The notes beneath the pieces are model-generated. The model saw only the letters and a list, made by a program, of their open reading frames with translations, searched no databases and was not told the origin of the DNA. A stretch of DNA of 50,837 bases from Cytophagales bacterium (GTDB lineage: Bacteria > Bacteroidota > Bacteroidia > Cytophagales > Cyclobacteriaceae): positions 1-50,837 of the forward strand of contig JANYHI010000047.1 of assembly GCA_025359125.1 (NCBI GenBank), given 5' to 3'. Positions 17,636-25,795 of this stretch are shown piece by piece. Every line of letters begins with the position of its first letter. Positions within the stretch are counted from its first letter, which is position 1. The translations under genes and the position numbers were made by a program.

Positions 17636-17713
17636 GCGGCCCCCTTTGGGTCAGGCTGCCAGCAGTCGCCCCGCGAAACGCGGGGGCTCCAACAATACCT
17701 CCGTCCTTGCCGC
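17636..17713 (+). repeat. Structured GC-rich intergenic element, copy A
   Basis: A GC-rich block in an AT-rich spacer. An outer stem GCGGC (17636-17640) pairs with GCCGC (17709-17713). Inside are a small hairpin CCC-TTT-GGG (17642-17650), the block GGGTCAGGCTGCCAGCAGTC, and a strong 7-bp hairpin CCCCGCG-AAA-CGCGGGG (17669-17685). The arrangement matches copies at 32.0 and 40.7 kb. I believe similar sequences are widespread between genes in Bacteroidota, but this is recollection and was not searched. Confidence 0.6.
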
Positions 17714-17769
17714 AATATACTCACCACAAAACCCTCATCAAAGAGTTAGAAACTCCGTAACCTTATCCG

Positions 17770-17777
17770 TAAATTTG
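17770..17777 (+). promoter_or_regulatory. Candidate -7 element for the [2Fe-2S] reductase gene
   Basis: TAAATTTG matches TAnnTTTG and lies 21 nt before the ATG at 17799, a normal leader length. A convincing -33 TTTG was not found, so confidence is moderate. Confidence 0.4.
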
Positions 17778-17798
17778 TGTTCTTAAAACAAAAATTAT

Positions 17799-18908
17799 AT
17801 GGCATTTGGCTTATTCAAGAAAAGCGAAAAGAAGCAAGAACCGAGCGGACCTCATTATCACGATTTATCGGTAAAAGCAATTGTACACGAAACAAAAGAT
17901 GCCATATCAATAGCATTCGAACAGCCCGCTACTCCACTTACCTATAAATCAGGACAGTTTCTAACGCTTATTACCACCATCAATGGCAAAGAAGTAAGAA
18001 GAGCTTATTCTCTTTGCAGCTCTCCGATTGTCGACAAAGATTTAATCGTAGGCATTAAAAGAGTTGAGAAAGGATTAATGTCTAACTGGCTGCCCGATAA
18101 TTTAAAAGTAGGCGCGAAAGTAAAAGTGATGGATCCGATGGGGCAATTCACTACCGAATTTAACAAAGAAAATAAAAGGCATTTAGTGATGTTTGCTGGT
18201 GGTTCGGGCATTACCCCGATGATGTCGATCATTAAATCATTGCTTATACAAGAGCCAGATAGTATTTGTTCGCTTATCTATTGCAACCGAGATATTGATA
18301 GTATTATTTTCAAAGATCAGTTTGATAAACTTCAAACTACATACGAAGGCAGATTGCATGTGATTCATGTGCTGGATAATGCACCTATGAACTGGCAAGG
18401 GTATTCTGGTTTATTGAACAAAGAAATGCTGACCAAACTTTTTGAGCGCATTCCAAATTGGGGTTTAGATAATACCACCTATCTGATGTGTGGCCCGGAA
18501 GGAATGATGAAGAATGTTGATGTCTTATTGGCTGAGCATAAAATCCCGACTGAGAAAATTTTCAAAGAGAGTTTTGTAACCGGAGTAATCGACAAACCAA
18601 AAAAAGAAGAAGCCGCTTCTTCATCAGAAAAGAAAGCACGAGAAGTTACAATTCGCTACGATGGCAACCAATATAAAATAACTGTTGAACATAACCGCAC
18701 CATTTTAGAAACGGCCTTAGATAAGGGCATTGATTTGCCTTACTCTTGCCAAAGCGGATTGTGTACTGCGTGTAGAGGCAAAGCCTTATCAGGCCAAGTT
18801 AAACTAGATGAAGAAGAAGGCTTATCTAAAAGTGAGCGTGCCGAGGGCTATGTGTTAACGTGTGTCGGCCACCCAATGACGGATGATGTAGTAATTGAGA
18901 TTGGCTAA
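17799..18908 (+). CDS. Flavin-dependent NAD(P)H reductase with C-terminal plant-type [2Fe-2S] ferredoxin domain
   Basis: A 369-residue electron-transfer protein in three parts. The FAD-binding barrel has RAYS at 68-71; the NAD(P)-binding domain has GGSGITP at 134-140 and later CGPEGMM; the C-terminal ferredoxin domain binds a [2Fe-2S] cluster through CQSGLCTAC plus a distal Cys in LTCVGHP. The order matches PaaE/HmpX-type reductases that pass electrons from NAD(P)H to an oxygenase, desaturase or other partner. No oxygenase gene is adjacent, so the partner is unknown. The first ~20 residues (MAFGLFKKSEKKQEPSG) are a charged linker. Proline- and alanine-rich spacers join the domains (VIDKPKKEEAASSSEKK). 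Confidence 0.9.
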   Translation: MAFGLFKKSEKKQEPSGPHYHDLSVKAIVHETKDAISIAFEQPATPLTYKSGQFLTLITTINGKEVRRAYSLCSSPIVDKDLIVGIKRVEKGLMSNWLPDNLKVGAKVKVMDPMGQFTTEFNKENKRHLVMFAGGSGITPMMSIIKSLLIQEPDSICSLIYCNRDIDSIIFKDQFDKLQTTYEGRLHVIHVLDNAPMNWQGYSGLLNKEMLTKLFERIPNWGLDNTTYLMCGPEGMMKNVDVLLAEHKIPTEKIFKESFVTGVIDKPKKEEAASSSEKKAREVTIRYDGNQYKITVEHNRTILETALDKGIDLPYSCQSGLCTACRGKALSGQVKLDEEEGLSKSERAEGYVLTCVGHPMTDDVVIEIG

Positions 18909-18926
18909 AAGTGCTAGGCACACTTG

Positions 18927-20414
18927 TTAAAATGATTTCATAAACTCCATTCCTTCAAAATTTACTTTTTCAACTTTGCCGGTTGAACCTAAAGTAAAAG
19001 TCGCGAGTGCGTGGCCATACCAATCTTTTTCGTAGATTCCTCTAAACGTATCATAGTGCCAATGCGTGAGTGTCGCTTTTAAATAGTTGTTTGCGTTACA
19101 AATTAATTTATTGTCGTTTACTATAATTTCTAGTTCGCCATAAAGGGGATTAGAATATTTTCCGCCATACTCTTCAAGTAGTTTGGTGGGCTTAGTATTA
19201 GCCATGCGCTTGGCTTCAAAGTCTTTTTCTACTTTATCGCTTTTTGCTTGTATGCTTTTGTAAAGCGTTAAAAACTCAGCGCTCCAATCACGATTTCCTC
19301 CAAGCGCAAAAATATCAAATGCTTTGTACATCAGCGCATGTCTAATTTCAGCATGATCTAGATTTCCAAAAACATAAATGCACAATTTTGAATCAGGTAG
19401 TTGCGCATTAATCGCAATTTCTCCTGCTAAGCTTCCAGTATGAAAATTTACTTTCTTGCCTTTGTAATCATGCTGAAACCAACCAAGTCCATAAGTAGTC
19501 CAATTAGGTTGAGTCAACTGCATGGTAGGATAGAATTGGTTGGCAGGTACAATCGCTTGTGGTTTGAACATTTCTTTCCAGGTCGTTGCTTTCAATAATC
19601 TGCCGCCAGCATATTTGCTACTGTCTAACATGCAAATCATCCATTTGCTCATATCATCAATAGAAGCGTTTACACTTCCTGCTGGCCCGATATGATCTGC
19701 ATTGGTTGCTTCAATGGTTTTAATCGAGCCATTTACCAAGTAATGTGGCTTGGAGTGATTAACATCTTTTGCAGCAGTCAATGTGGCAAAGGTGCGCATC
19801 ATACCAAGAGGTTGAAAAATTCTTGATTGAATAAAATCTTCCCATTTTTGTCCAGATATTTTTTCTGTTACTTTACCTGCGGCCAAGTAAAATATGTTTT
19901 GATAAATAAAACTAGCGCGCAAGGAATAGCTAGGCTCTACATATCTCATTTTATTTAGTACTTCATCTGAAGAAGCGTTCATCACTCCCCAGAGAAAATC
20001 AGTATTTCCTACACCGCTGTTGTGTGTAAATAAATCCCGAATTTTTAATTCGCGAGTTACGTAAGGATCGTATAGTTGAAAGTCGGGTAAATATTTAATT
20101 ACGGCATCATCCCACTTTACTTTTCCCTCATCCACCAGCATACCCATACAAACGGCTGTCATGGCTTTGGTAGTAGAGGCACATGCAAAAATTGTTTGTG
20201 AGTCAACTTTATTGGTAGTTCCCAGTTGACGCACTCCATACCCCTTCGATAAAACTACTTTACCATCTTTAACTACAGCCACTGCTAACCCAGGCACTTG
20301 CCACTCTGCACGAGCCTTTTCAACGTATGCATCAAATTCTTTTGCCTGATTGCTGAGCTGAGAAAACCCAGATAAGTTGATGATGCATGAGATAAAAATG
20401 AATATATATTTCAT
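18927..20414 (-). CDS. Secreted class-C beta-lactamase-like serine hydrolase with C-terminal DUF3471-like domain
   Basis: A 495-residue exported protein (hydrophobic N-terminal signal, about 1-18). The serine hydrolase core has S-x-x-K as ASTTKAM near residue 80, a Tyr-x-Asn equivalent in FIYQNIFY, and HTG in VNFHTGSLAG replacing KTG. The last ~110 residues (LLEEYGGKYSNPLYGELEI onward) resemble the beta-rich DUF3471 domain found after such enzymes. Family members act as beta-lactamases, D-amino-acid peptidases or esterases in the periplasm; the substrate is unknown. It is last in a four-gene run (SMP-30 protein, small membrane protein, serine hydrolase, this gene), 17 bp after the paralogue. 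Confidence 0.85.
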   Translation of the reverse strand: MKYIFIFISCIINLSGFSQLSNQAKEFDAYVEKARAEWQVPGLAVAVVKDGKVVLSKGYGVRQLGTTNKVDSQTIFACASTTKAMTAVCMGMLVDEGKVKWDDAVIKYLPDFQLYDPYVTRELKIRDLFTHNSGVGNTDFLWGVMNASSDEVLNKMRYVEPSYSLRASFIYQNIFYLAAGKVTEKISGQKWEDFIQSRIFQPLGMMRTFATLTAAKDVNHSKPHYLVNGSIKTIEATNADHIGPAGSVNASIDDMSKWMICMLDSSKYAGGRLLKATTWKEMFKPQAIVPANQFYPTMQLTQPNWTTYGLGWFQHDYKGKKVNFHTGSLAGEIAINAQLPDSKLCIYVFGNLDHAEIRHALMYKAFDIFALGGNRDWSAEFLTLYKSIQAKSDKVEKDFEAKRMANTKPTKLLEEYGGKYSNPLYGELEIIVNDNKLICNANNYLKATLTHWHYDTFRGIYEKDWYGHALATFTLGSTGKVEKVNFEGMEFMKSF

Positions 20415-20431
20415 ATCGTTTTAAATAAAAT

Positions 20432-21532
20432 TTACTCTAGCCAATTATTTTCTTCAAATAAAATCATTATGCGCTTTTTAAATCGCTCGCGAGGAAAAGG
20501 TTTGTTGCAAAGAATAATATAAAGCAATTCTTTTTCAGGAATGCTCACATAATCTGCATAAAAGCCTCCTTGAGTTCCGGTATGAGAAACCACTTTTACA
20601 GAATCTTCCGTTTTGCTGATGAACCAACTGAATCCTATAAATTCCGGATTTATATCTTTCCAATTTAGATACGTAGTGATTGTTCGGGAGTGCTCAATCG
20701 TTTCTTTTTTTAAGAATACAGCTTTACGCAAAGCAATTTCATATTTGGTTAATTCTTCTGCTGAGCTCCACACGCCACCATTTCCAGCCGCGGCAAAAGT
20801 GGGCTCTTCGCCATAATCTTTTTCGGTGTATTGATTTTTGATTTTAAGATAACCATGCGCAACTCCTTCCTGCGGGTAAGTGCCATCTGTAATTTTACTG
20901 GTCTTCATTCCGGCAGGAGCAAAGATTTTTTCAGCAACTACTTGCTGCCATTTTTTGCCAGTTACTTTTTCAATAATAAGGGCAAGACCATTGAATGCCG
21001 GATTGGAATATTCAAAGCGAGATCCTGGCTCGAACAAAAGAGTATCTGCTTGTTTAATGGGCGCGAAGTTCTCTTCGTCTTTGGCAGTAAGCAAGGCCAC
21101 ACTATCTAAGAAATCTCTTCGATTGTCGGGCAAGCCAGACGTGTGAGTAAGTAAATGATGAATCCTTACTTTTTGGGCGATCTCTTTATTCTTAAAATCA
21201 GGGAAGTATTTAAATAAGCTATCGGTAAGAGAGAGTTTGTTTTCTTCTGCTAGTGAGAGAATAATATTTGAAACAAATGTTTTTGAAATTGAGCCAGTAT
21301 TAAATAAAGTTTGAGTGGTAATTTTTTCTTTCGTGTTGATATCGGTTACTCCAATTGCTTTCGAAAAAATGATTTTCTCTCCTTTCATAATCAGCACTGC
21401 ACCACCTGGTTCGTCAGGCAAAAAGCTGTCATTAAAAAGTGATTCTAGTTGCTCTGTAAATTTTTCCTTGCCACTTTCCTCACAACTAATCAGATTAAAA
21501 AAGAAGAGTGCTGCTAATCCTATTTTTTTCAT
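20432..21532 (-). CDS. Class-C beta-lactamase-like serine hydrolase lipoprotein
   Basis: A 366-residue serine hydrolase. The start MKKIGLAALFFFNLISCEES carries a lipobox (LISC), so it is probably lipid-anchored. Catalytic motifs are TGSISKTF (S-x-x-K), EYSNPAFN (Y-x-N) and SHTGTQGG (HTG). It lacks the extra C-terminal domain of the next gene and is the compact form of the family. It shares a run with that gene, a small membrane protein (6-bp spacing) and an SMP-30-like lipoprotein. Peptidase, esterase or beta-lactamase activity is all possible; nothing here indicates antibiotic resistance specifically. Confidence 0.85.
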   Translation of the reverse strand: MKKIGLAALFFFNLISCEESGKEKFTEQLESLFNDSFLPDEPGGAVLIMKGEKIIFSKAIGVTDINTKEKITTQTLFNTGSISKTFVSNIILSLAEENKLSLTDSLFKYFPDFKNKEIAQKVRIHHLLTHTSGLPDNRRDFLDSVALLTAKDEENFAPIKQADTLLFEPGSRFEYSNPAFNGLALIIEKVTGKKWQQVVAEKIFAPAGMKTSKITDGTYPQEGVAHGYLKIKNQYTEKDYGEEPTFAAAGNGGVWSSAEELTKYEIALRKAVFLKKETIEHSRTITTYLNWKDINPEFIGFSWFISKTEDSVKVVSHTGTQGGFYADYVSIPEKELLYIILCNKPFPRERFKKRIMILFEENNWLE

Positions 21533-21538
21533 GGGCGG

Positions 21539-21784
21539 TTATGCAGATGCTTTTTTGTTTCTGAGCAACGATCCAATTGCAATTACCACCCAAACCGAAT
21601 TAATAAAAGTAAATGGAAAAGCTTCTTTATAAACGCTGTTGATGATTAACAGAATTCCGCCTATTAAATTTGTGAGTTGAAAAGCTACTGAGCTAGAGTT
21701 TATTTTTTGATAGCTGTTTAACCCATACGCTCCAATCACCAGTACAGATCCAATCCAACCCAAAATGTTTATTAGTAATTCCAT
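21539..21784 (-). CDS. Small membrane protein, CBU_0592-like
   Basis: An 81-residue protein with three hydrophobic helices (about 4-24, 33-50, 55-73) and short loops. The start ELLINILGWIGSVLVIGAYG and the central SYQKINSSSVAFQLTNLIGG fit the small family often labelled CBU_0592-like membrane protein; function is unknown. Its ATG overlaps the stop of the SMP-30 gene by 1 nt, indicating translational coupling, and it sits 6 bp before the lipoprotein hydrolase gene. Confidence 0.75.
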   Translation of the reverse strand: MELLINILGWIGSVLVIGAYGLNSYQKINSSSVAFQLTNLIGGILLIINSVYKEAFPFTFINSVWVVIAIGSLLRNKKASA

Positions 21785-22779
21785 TATTTTCTTAATTGAA
21801 TTTTTAACACGTTCATATCATTTGTTACAAATAGAGTTTTCTCATCTGTGGAAAGAGCGCAATTAGATGTTGCTTCTGTTAATTTAATTTTGCCCAGTAA
21901 TTTACCATCGGCATTAAAAATCCAAACTCCGCCTGGCCCGGTTCCAAAAATATTTCCTTTGCTGTCTACTTTCAATCCATCGGGCAAACCCTTTTCTGTT
22001 TTTGCTAGCGCAGTAGCATCATATAATATTTTGCCTGATATAATTTGCATGGAGTCACTCATCTCGTATTGATACCATCTTGCTTTTTCAGGATCGGAAC
22101 TGGCCACATAAAGTTTTTTGCTATCGGGCGAGAAAGCAATTCCGTTTGGTCGCGATAAAGAGTCAACTAGTAAAATAGTTTTTCCATCGGCAGTCGCTCG
22201 GTAAACTCCCTGAAATGAAATTTCTTTGCTAGAGTCTTCCATGTTTTTAACCAGCCCGTATGGTGGATCGGTAAAATAAAAATCATAATTATTAAAGACA
22301 ACATCGTTTGGGCTACTGAAGCGCTTGCCCTTGTACTTGTCTGCAAGGGTAGTAAAATCAGCAGTGGGTTTATCTATCGGAGTATTCATCATAGCAATTC
22401 TTCTATCGCCATGCTGCGCTAAAATTAAATTACCCTCGTCATCTAGTGTTAATCCGTTTGAGCCAGGCTCGCCACCACGTGGTGCAGTTCCGGTATAACC
22501 CGATGGTGTTAGATAAACCTCAACTCCTTTCGCTTCTGTCCATTTATAAATTGTATTCGTGGGCACATCTGAAAACAATAACATTTTTTCTGACTCCACC
22601 CACAGTGGTCCTTCGCTCCATTCAAAAGTATTTCCAATTACCTGAATGCTTATTTCATTCGAAAGAACGGAATCTAGAAGCGGATCAATGCGATCTACAG
22701 AAACGGTGATAGACGTTTCTTGTTTTTTTGAACAACTGATGACAATGACAAGAATCAAAAGGAGTAGTAGCTTTTTCAT
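21784..22779 (-). CDS. SMP-30/gluconolactonase-like lipoprotein
   Basis: A 331-residue beta-propeller protein of the SMP-30/gluconolactonase/LRE family. The start MKKLLLLLILVIVISCSKKQ at 22779 gives a lipoprotein signal with an ISC lipobox; an in-frame ATG 10 codons upstream would bury the signal and was rejected. Family blocks are GNTFEWSEGPLWVES, GSNGLTLDDEGNLILAQHGDRR, SRPNGIAFSPDSKKLYVASSD and GLPDGLKVDSKGNIF. The family hydrolyses sugar lactones or related esters using a metal ion. It is the first gene of the run that includes two serine hydrolases, which suggests a periplasmic hydrolytic function; the substrate is unknown. Confidence 0.85.
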   Translation of the reverse strand: MKKLLLLLILVIVISCSKKQETSITVSVDRIDPLLDSVLSNEISIQVIGNTFEWSEGPLWVESEKMLLFSDVPTNTIYKWTEAKGVEVYLTPSGYTGTAPRGGEPGSNGLTLDDEGNLILAQHGDRRIAMMNTPIDKPTADFTTLADKYKGKRFSSPNDVVFNNYDFYFTDPPYGLVKNMEDSSKEISFQGVYRATADGKTILLVDSLSRPNGIAFSPDSKKLYVASSDPEKARWYQYEMSDSMQIISGKILYDATALAKTEKGLPDGLKVDSKGNIFGTGPGGVWIFNADGKLLGKIKLTEATSNCALSTDEKTLFVTNDMNVLKIQLRK

Positions 22780-22860
22780 GTATAGAATTAAGGCGTTAAT
22801 AATTTGCATTTTATGAATTGATAAATTTAAAGTTTATTTGGACATAAATTGATTCGTGAA

Positions 22861-24585
22861 ATGAAGAATGTGATCGATATACCCAAGCGCCCTGCACGTG
22901 CTTTTTTGCCAGAAAATTTTACCGTTACCACTTGGGAGGGACTAAAGCCTTATTTGGATAAACTGGTAGAACAAAAGATTGAAAATGCAGCTGATTTGAA
23001 AAGCTGGCTTCATAACAGAAGTGAGTTAGAATCTGTATTGAGTGAAGATATGGGCTGGCGATACATTCGGATGACTTGCTTTACAGACAATGAAGAGTAT
23101 AGCAAGAGTTATCACGACTTTGTTCAGAATATCCAACCACAAGCGGCACCGTATTCAGATTTGCTGAATAAAAAAGCATTAGAGTCTCCTTTTTTGAAAG
23201 AACTTGAGCATGTGGCCGGGTACGATATAATGATTCGTAACCTGAAGAAGGAAGTAGAACTTTTTAGAGAAGCGAATATTCCGTTGATGACGGAGATTAC
23301 TACAGAGACGCAGAAGTATGCTTCTATCTCTGGCGCTATGACGATCGAGTTAAACGCACAAGAATTGACTTTGCAACAGGCGAGTGTAATTTTAATGTCT
23401 ACCGACAGAGCGAAACGCGAAGAGGTATATCATAAAATTGTAGAGCGAAGATTAAAAGATAAACTTACCCTAGATGAGTTATTTACTAAGCTGATTGGAT
23501 TGCGCCATCAGGTTTCCTTAAATGCGGATTTTTCAAATTTTAGAGATTATATGTTTAAAGCATATGGTCGGTTTGATTATACGCCTAAAGATTGTTTCAA
23601 TTTTCATGAAGCCATTAAATCGGAGGTTGTTCCAATTCTCAACCAACTTTCGAAAGAACGCAAAGAACAGCTCGGAGTAAAAGAACTTTGTCCGTGGGAT
23701 AAAGCAGTTGATGCAGAAGGTAGAGAAGCTCTAAAAGCATTTAAAGACGGAAAAGATCTGACTGATAAATCCATCGAATGTTTTTCAAAGCTGGATCCTT
23801 ATTTAGGACAGTGTCTTTCGATCATGAAAGAGATGGGGCATTTGGATTTAGAATCTAGAAAAGGAAAAGCACCAGGAGGTTATAATTACCCGTTATCAGA
23901 AATTGGTGTTCCATTTATTTTTATGAATGCTACTTCTACCATGCGTGATATGACTACTATTATGCACGAAGGTGGCCACGCAGTGCATAATTTTTTAACA
24001 AAAGATTTAGAGCTAAATGATTTTAAATCTCCTCCCATGGAGGTTGCTGAGCTAGCTTCAATGGCGATGGAATTAATTTCGATGGATGAATGGCAGATAT
24101 TTTTTACGAACGAAGAAGATTTGAAGCGAGCCAAACGCGAGCAGTTGGAAGATATTATTGAAACATTGCCGTGGGTTGCCACCATCGATAAATTTCAACA
24201 TTGGTTGTATGAAAATCCTACTCATACTCCCGAAGAAAGAAAAACAAACTGGAACCGCATATTCGATCAATTTGCCGACACTGTTACTGATTGGAATGGC
24301 TTGCAAGAAAACAAGGATTACTTGTGGCAAAAACAATTGCATTTGTACGAAGTTCCCTTCTACTACATAGAGTATGGAATGGCACAGCTTGGCGCGATAG
24401 CCGTGTGGAGAAATTATAAGTTAGATAAAAAAAAGGGATTGGATGGATACATGAATGCCTTGAAGCTCGGCTATACCAAATCGATACCTGAAATTTATAA
24501 AGCTGCTAATATCAAGTTTGATTTTAGCAAAGGGTATATAAAAGAGCTGATGGAGTTTGTGATAGGGGAGTTAGGGAAGATTTGA
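22861..24585 (+). CDS. M3-family metallopeptidase, oligoendopeptidase F-like
   Basis: A 574-residue zinc peptidase that cleaves short peptides in the cytoplasm. The zinc motif HEGGH lies near residues 369-373 (TIMHEGGHAVHNF), with the third-ligand helix downstream in SPPMEVAELASMAMELIS. No signal peptide is seen. ATG 22861 is preferred over an in-frame TTG four codons upstream because its N terminus (MKNVIDIPKRPARAFLPENF) is the more usual form. Length fits PepF-like M3 enzymes. It diverges from the SMP-30 gene and converges with marR, with short repeats (GAACTTTGAACT words) just after its stop at 24586-24616. Confidence 0.9.
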   Translation: MKNVIDIPKRPARAFLPENFTVTTWEGLKPYLDKLVEQKIENAADLKSWLHNRSELESVLSEDMGWRYIRMTCFTDNEEYSKSYHDFVQNIQPQAAPYSDLLNKKALESPFLKELEHVAGYDIMIRNLKKEVELFREANIPLMTEITTETQKYASISGAMTIELNAQELTLQQASVILMSTDRAKREEVYHKIVERRLKDKLTLDELFTKLIGLRHQVSLNADFSNFRDYMFKAYGRFDYTPKDCFNFHEAIKSEVVPILNQLSKERKEQLGVKELCPWDKAVDAEGREALKAFKDGKDLTDKSIECFSKLDPYLGQCLSIMKEMGHLDLESRKGKAPGGYNYPLSEIGVPFIFMNATSTMRDMTTIMHEGGHAVHNFLTKDLELNDFKSPPMEVAELASMAMELISMDEWQIFFTNEEDLKRAKREQLEDIIETLPWVATIDKFQHWLYENPTHTPEERKTNWNRIFDQFADTVTDWNGLQENKDYLWQKQLHLYEVPFYYIEYGMAQLGAIAVWRNYKLDKKKGLDGYMNALKLGYTKSIPEIYKAANIKFDFSKGYIKELMEFVIGELGKI

Positions 24586-24618
24586 CTTTTAACTTTGAAC
24601 TCCGAACTTTGAACTAAT

Positions 24619-25068
24619 TTACCCTCTACATTTATCTAGCAAATCACTCAGTTGAGTAGCTTCAGTTTTATTTAGATTTAATAATACTCGATCAGTATTC
24701 TCCAGATGCTTATCAATTTCAGCAAGCAGTGCTAATCCGGTATCAGATATAGTTACATCCGCTGCTCTTTTATCATTCGGGCACTGATTTTTGATGATAA
24801 ATTTTTTCGCGATCAGGCGATCGAGTAAGCGAGATACGTCTGAATTTTTATCGATTATTCTATTTTTTATTTCTGCACCCGATATTTTTTCGGGATGTTG
24901 CCCTCTTAATATTCGTAGAATGTTAAACTGTTGATTGGTGATGTCGTAATCTTTAAAGAAATTTTTATTTCTGTCTTGAAGCCAACCTGATGTGTACAAT
25001 AAATTAATAGCGACTTTTTGATACACGCTATTGAATTTAGTTTGCTTTATTTCTTCTTCTATTTTCAT
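24619..25068 (-). CDS. MarR-family transcriptional regulator
   Basis: A 149-residue winged-helix protein. The recognition region is ISGAEIKNRIIDKNSDVSRLLDRLIAKK (about 78-106), followed by the wing NQCPNDKRAADVTISDTG. MarR dimers usually repress nearby genes and release DNA on binding a small phenolic or oxidant-type ligand. It is 54 bp downstream of yceI on the same strand, and a 28-bp perfect palindrome sits at the yceI promoter, so it very likely controls the yceI-marR unit, including itself. The ligand is not readable from sequence. Confidence 0.9.
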   Translation of the reverse strand: MKIEEEIKQTKFNSVYQKVAINLLYTSGWLQDRNKNFFKDYDITNQQFNILRILRGQHPEKISGAEIKNRIIDKNSDVSRLLDRLIAKKFIIKNQCPNDKRAADVTISDTGLALLAEIDKHLENTDRVLLNLNKTEATQLSDLLDKCRG

Positions 25069-25122
25069 CTAAAAATAGAGCCGAAGATTTGCTCTCCGGC
25101 TCCATTTAAAAATACTATATAA

Positions 25123-25692
25123 TTACCCTTTTACAAACTCTCCATTAGCGTTGATGATTACCTCATCACTAAGTACCGCTCCTGGATATTTTGATCCAAC
25201 ACCAAAATCACTTCTTTTGATTGTGCCATTAATTTTTACACCTGCAACTGTCTTTTTGTTCATAGGGTGAACAATTGGGCCGTTGATAGTTGCGTCTAAC
25301 ACAATCTGCTTGGTAACACCGTGGAAGGTAAGATCACCTGTAATTTTGTATTTTTTACCCTCTACTTTTTTTACTGAAGTACTTTTGAAAGTAAGTGTTG
25401 CAAATTTCTCTACATCAAAGAAATCAGGACTTTTTAAATGTTTATCTCTATCTTCATTCTCGGTGTTGATACTTGCTACATCGCCTTTCAATTCAAAAAT
25501 GGCATCTGAGAAATCTTCCTTTGATGAAGTGATAGTTGCGTCAATCTTTTTGAAATCACCTTCCACATCAGAAATCATCAAGTGGGTGATTCCGAAACCT
25601 AACTTAGCGTGAGATTTATCCAGCGTCCAAGTTTGTGCAGATGTTGCACCTGCTAGTAGCAGAGCAATGATTAGAATGTTTAATTTTTTCAT
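25123..25692 (-). CDS. Secreted YceI-family lipid-binding protein
   Basis: A 189-residue periplasmic lipocalin-like protein with a signal peptide (MKKLNILIIALLLAGATSAQ). YceI features include WTLDKSHAKLGFGITHLMISDVEG at the N terminus, HLKSPDFFDVEKFATLTFKS and the final FGVGSKYPGAVLSDEV. Members bind polyisoprenoids or other long hydrophobic molecules and are often induced by stress. It is the first gene of a two-gene unit with marR; its upstream palindrome implies repression by that regulator. Confidence 0.92.
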   Translation of the reverse strand: MKKLNILIIALLLAGATSAQTWTLDKSHAKLGFGITHLMISDVEGDFKKIDATITSSKEDFSDAIFELKGDVASINTENEDRDKHLKSPDFFDVEKFATLTFKSTSVKKVEGKKYKITGDLTFHGVTKQIVLDATINGPIVHPMNKKTVAGVKINGTIKRSDFGVGSKYPGAVLSDEVIINANGEFVKG

Positions 25693-25712
25693 ACTTAATT
25701 TTAGTTTGTTTG

Positions 25713-25720
25713 CAAACCTA
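25713..25720 (-). promoter_or_regulatory. -7 element of the yceI-marR promoter
   Basis: On the minus strand TAGGTTTG matches TAnnTTTG, 20 nt before the yceI ATG at 25692. The 28-bp palindrome begins 10 bp upstream of it, where the -33 element should lie. Confidence 0.6.
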
Positions 25721-25730
25721 ACATAAGTTT

Positions 25731-25758
25731 TAAAATATATGTTTAAACATATATTTTA
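25731..25758. promoter_or_regulatory. 28-bp perfect palindrome, probable MarR operator
   Basis: A 28-bp perfect inverted repeat centred between 25744 and 25745 (core ATGTTTAAACAT with AT-rich arms). It is imperfectly extended by ACATAA at 25721-25726 and TTATGT at 25760-25765. It sits just upstream of the yceI -7 element, overlapping the expected -33 region, the classic place for a repressor. MarR dimers bind AT-rich palindromes of this sort. Confidence 0.7.
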
Positions 25759-25795
25759 TTTATGTTAAGTAATTGATAATGAATGAGAAATAATT

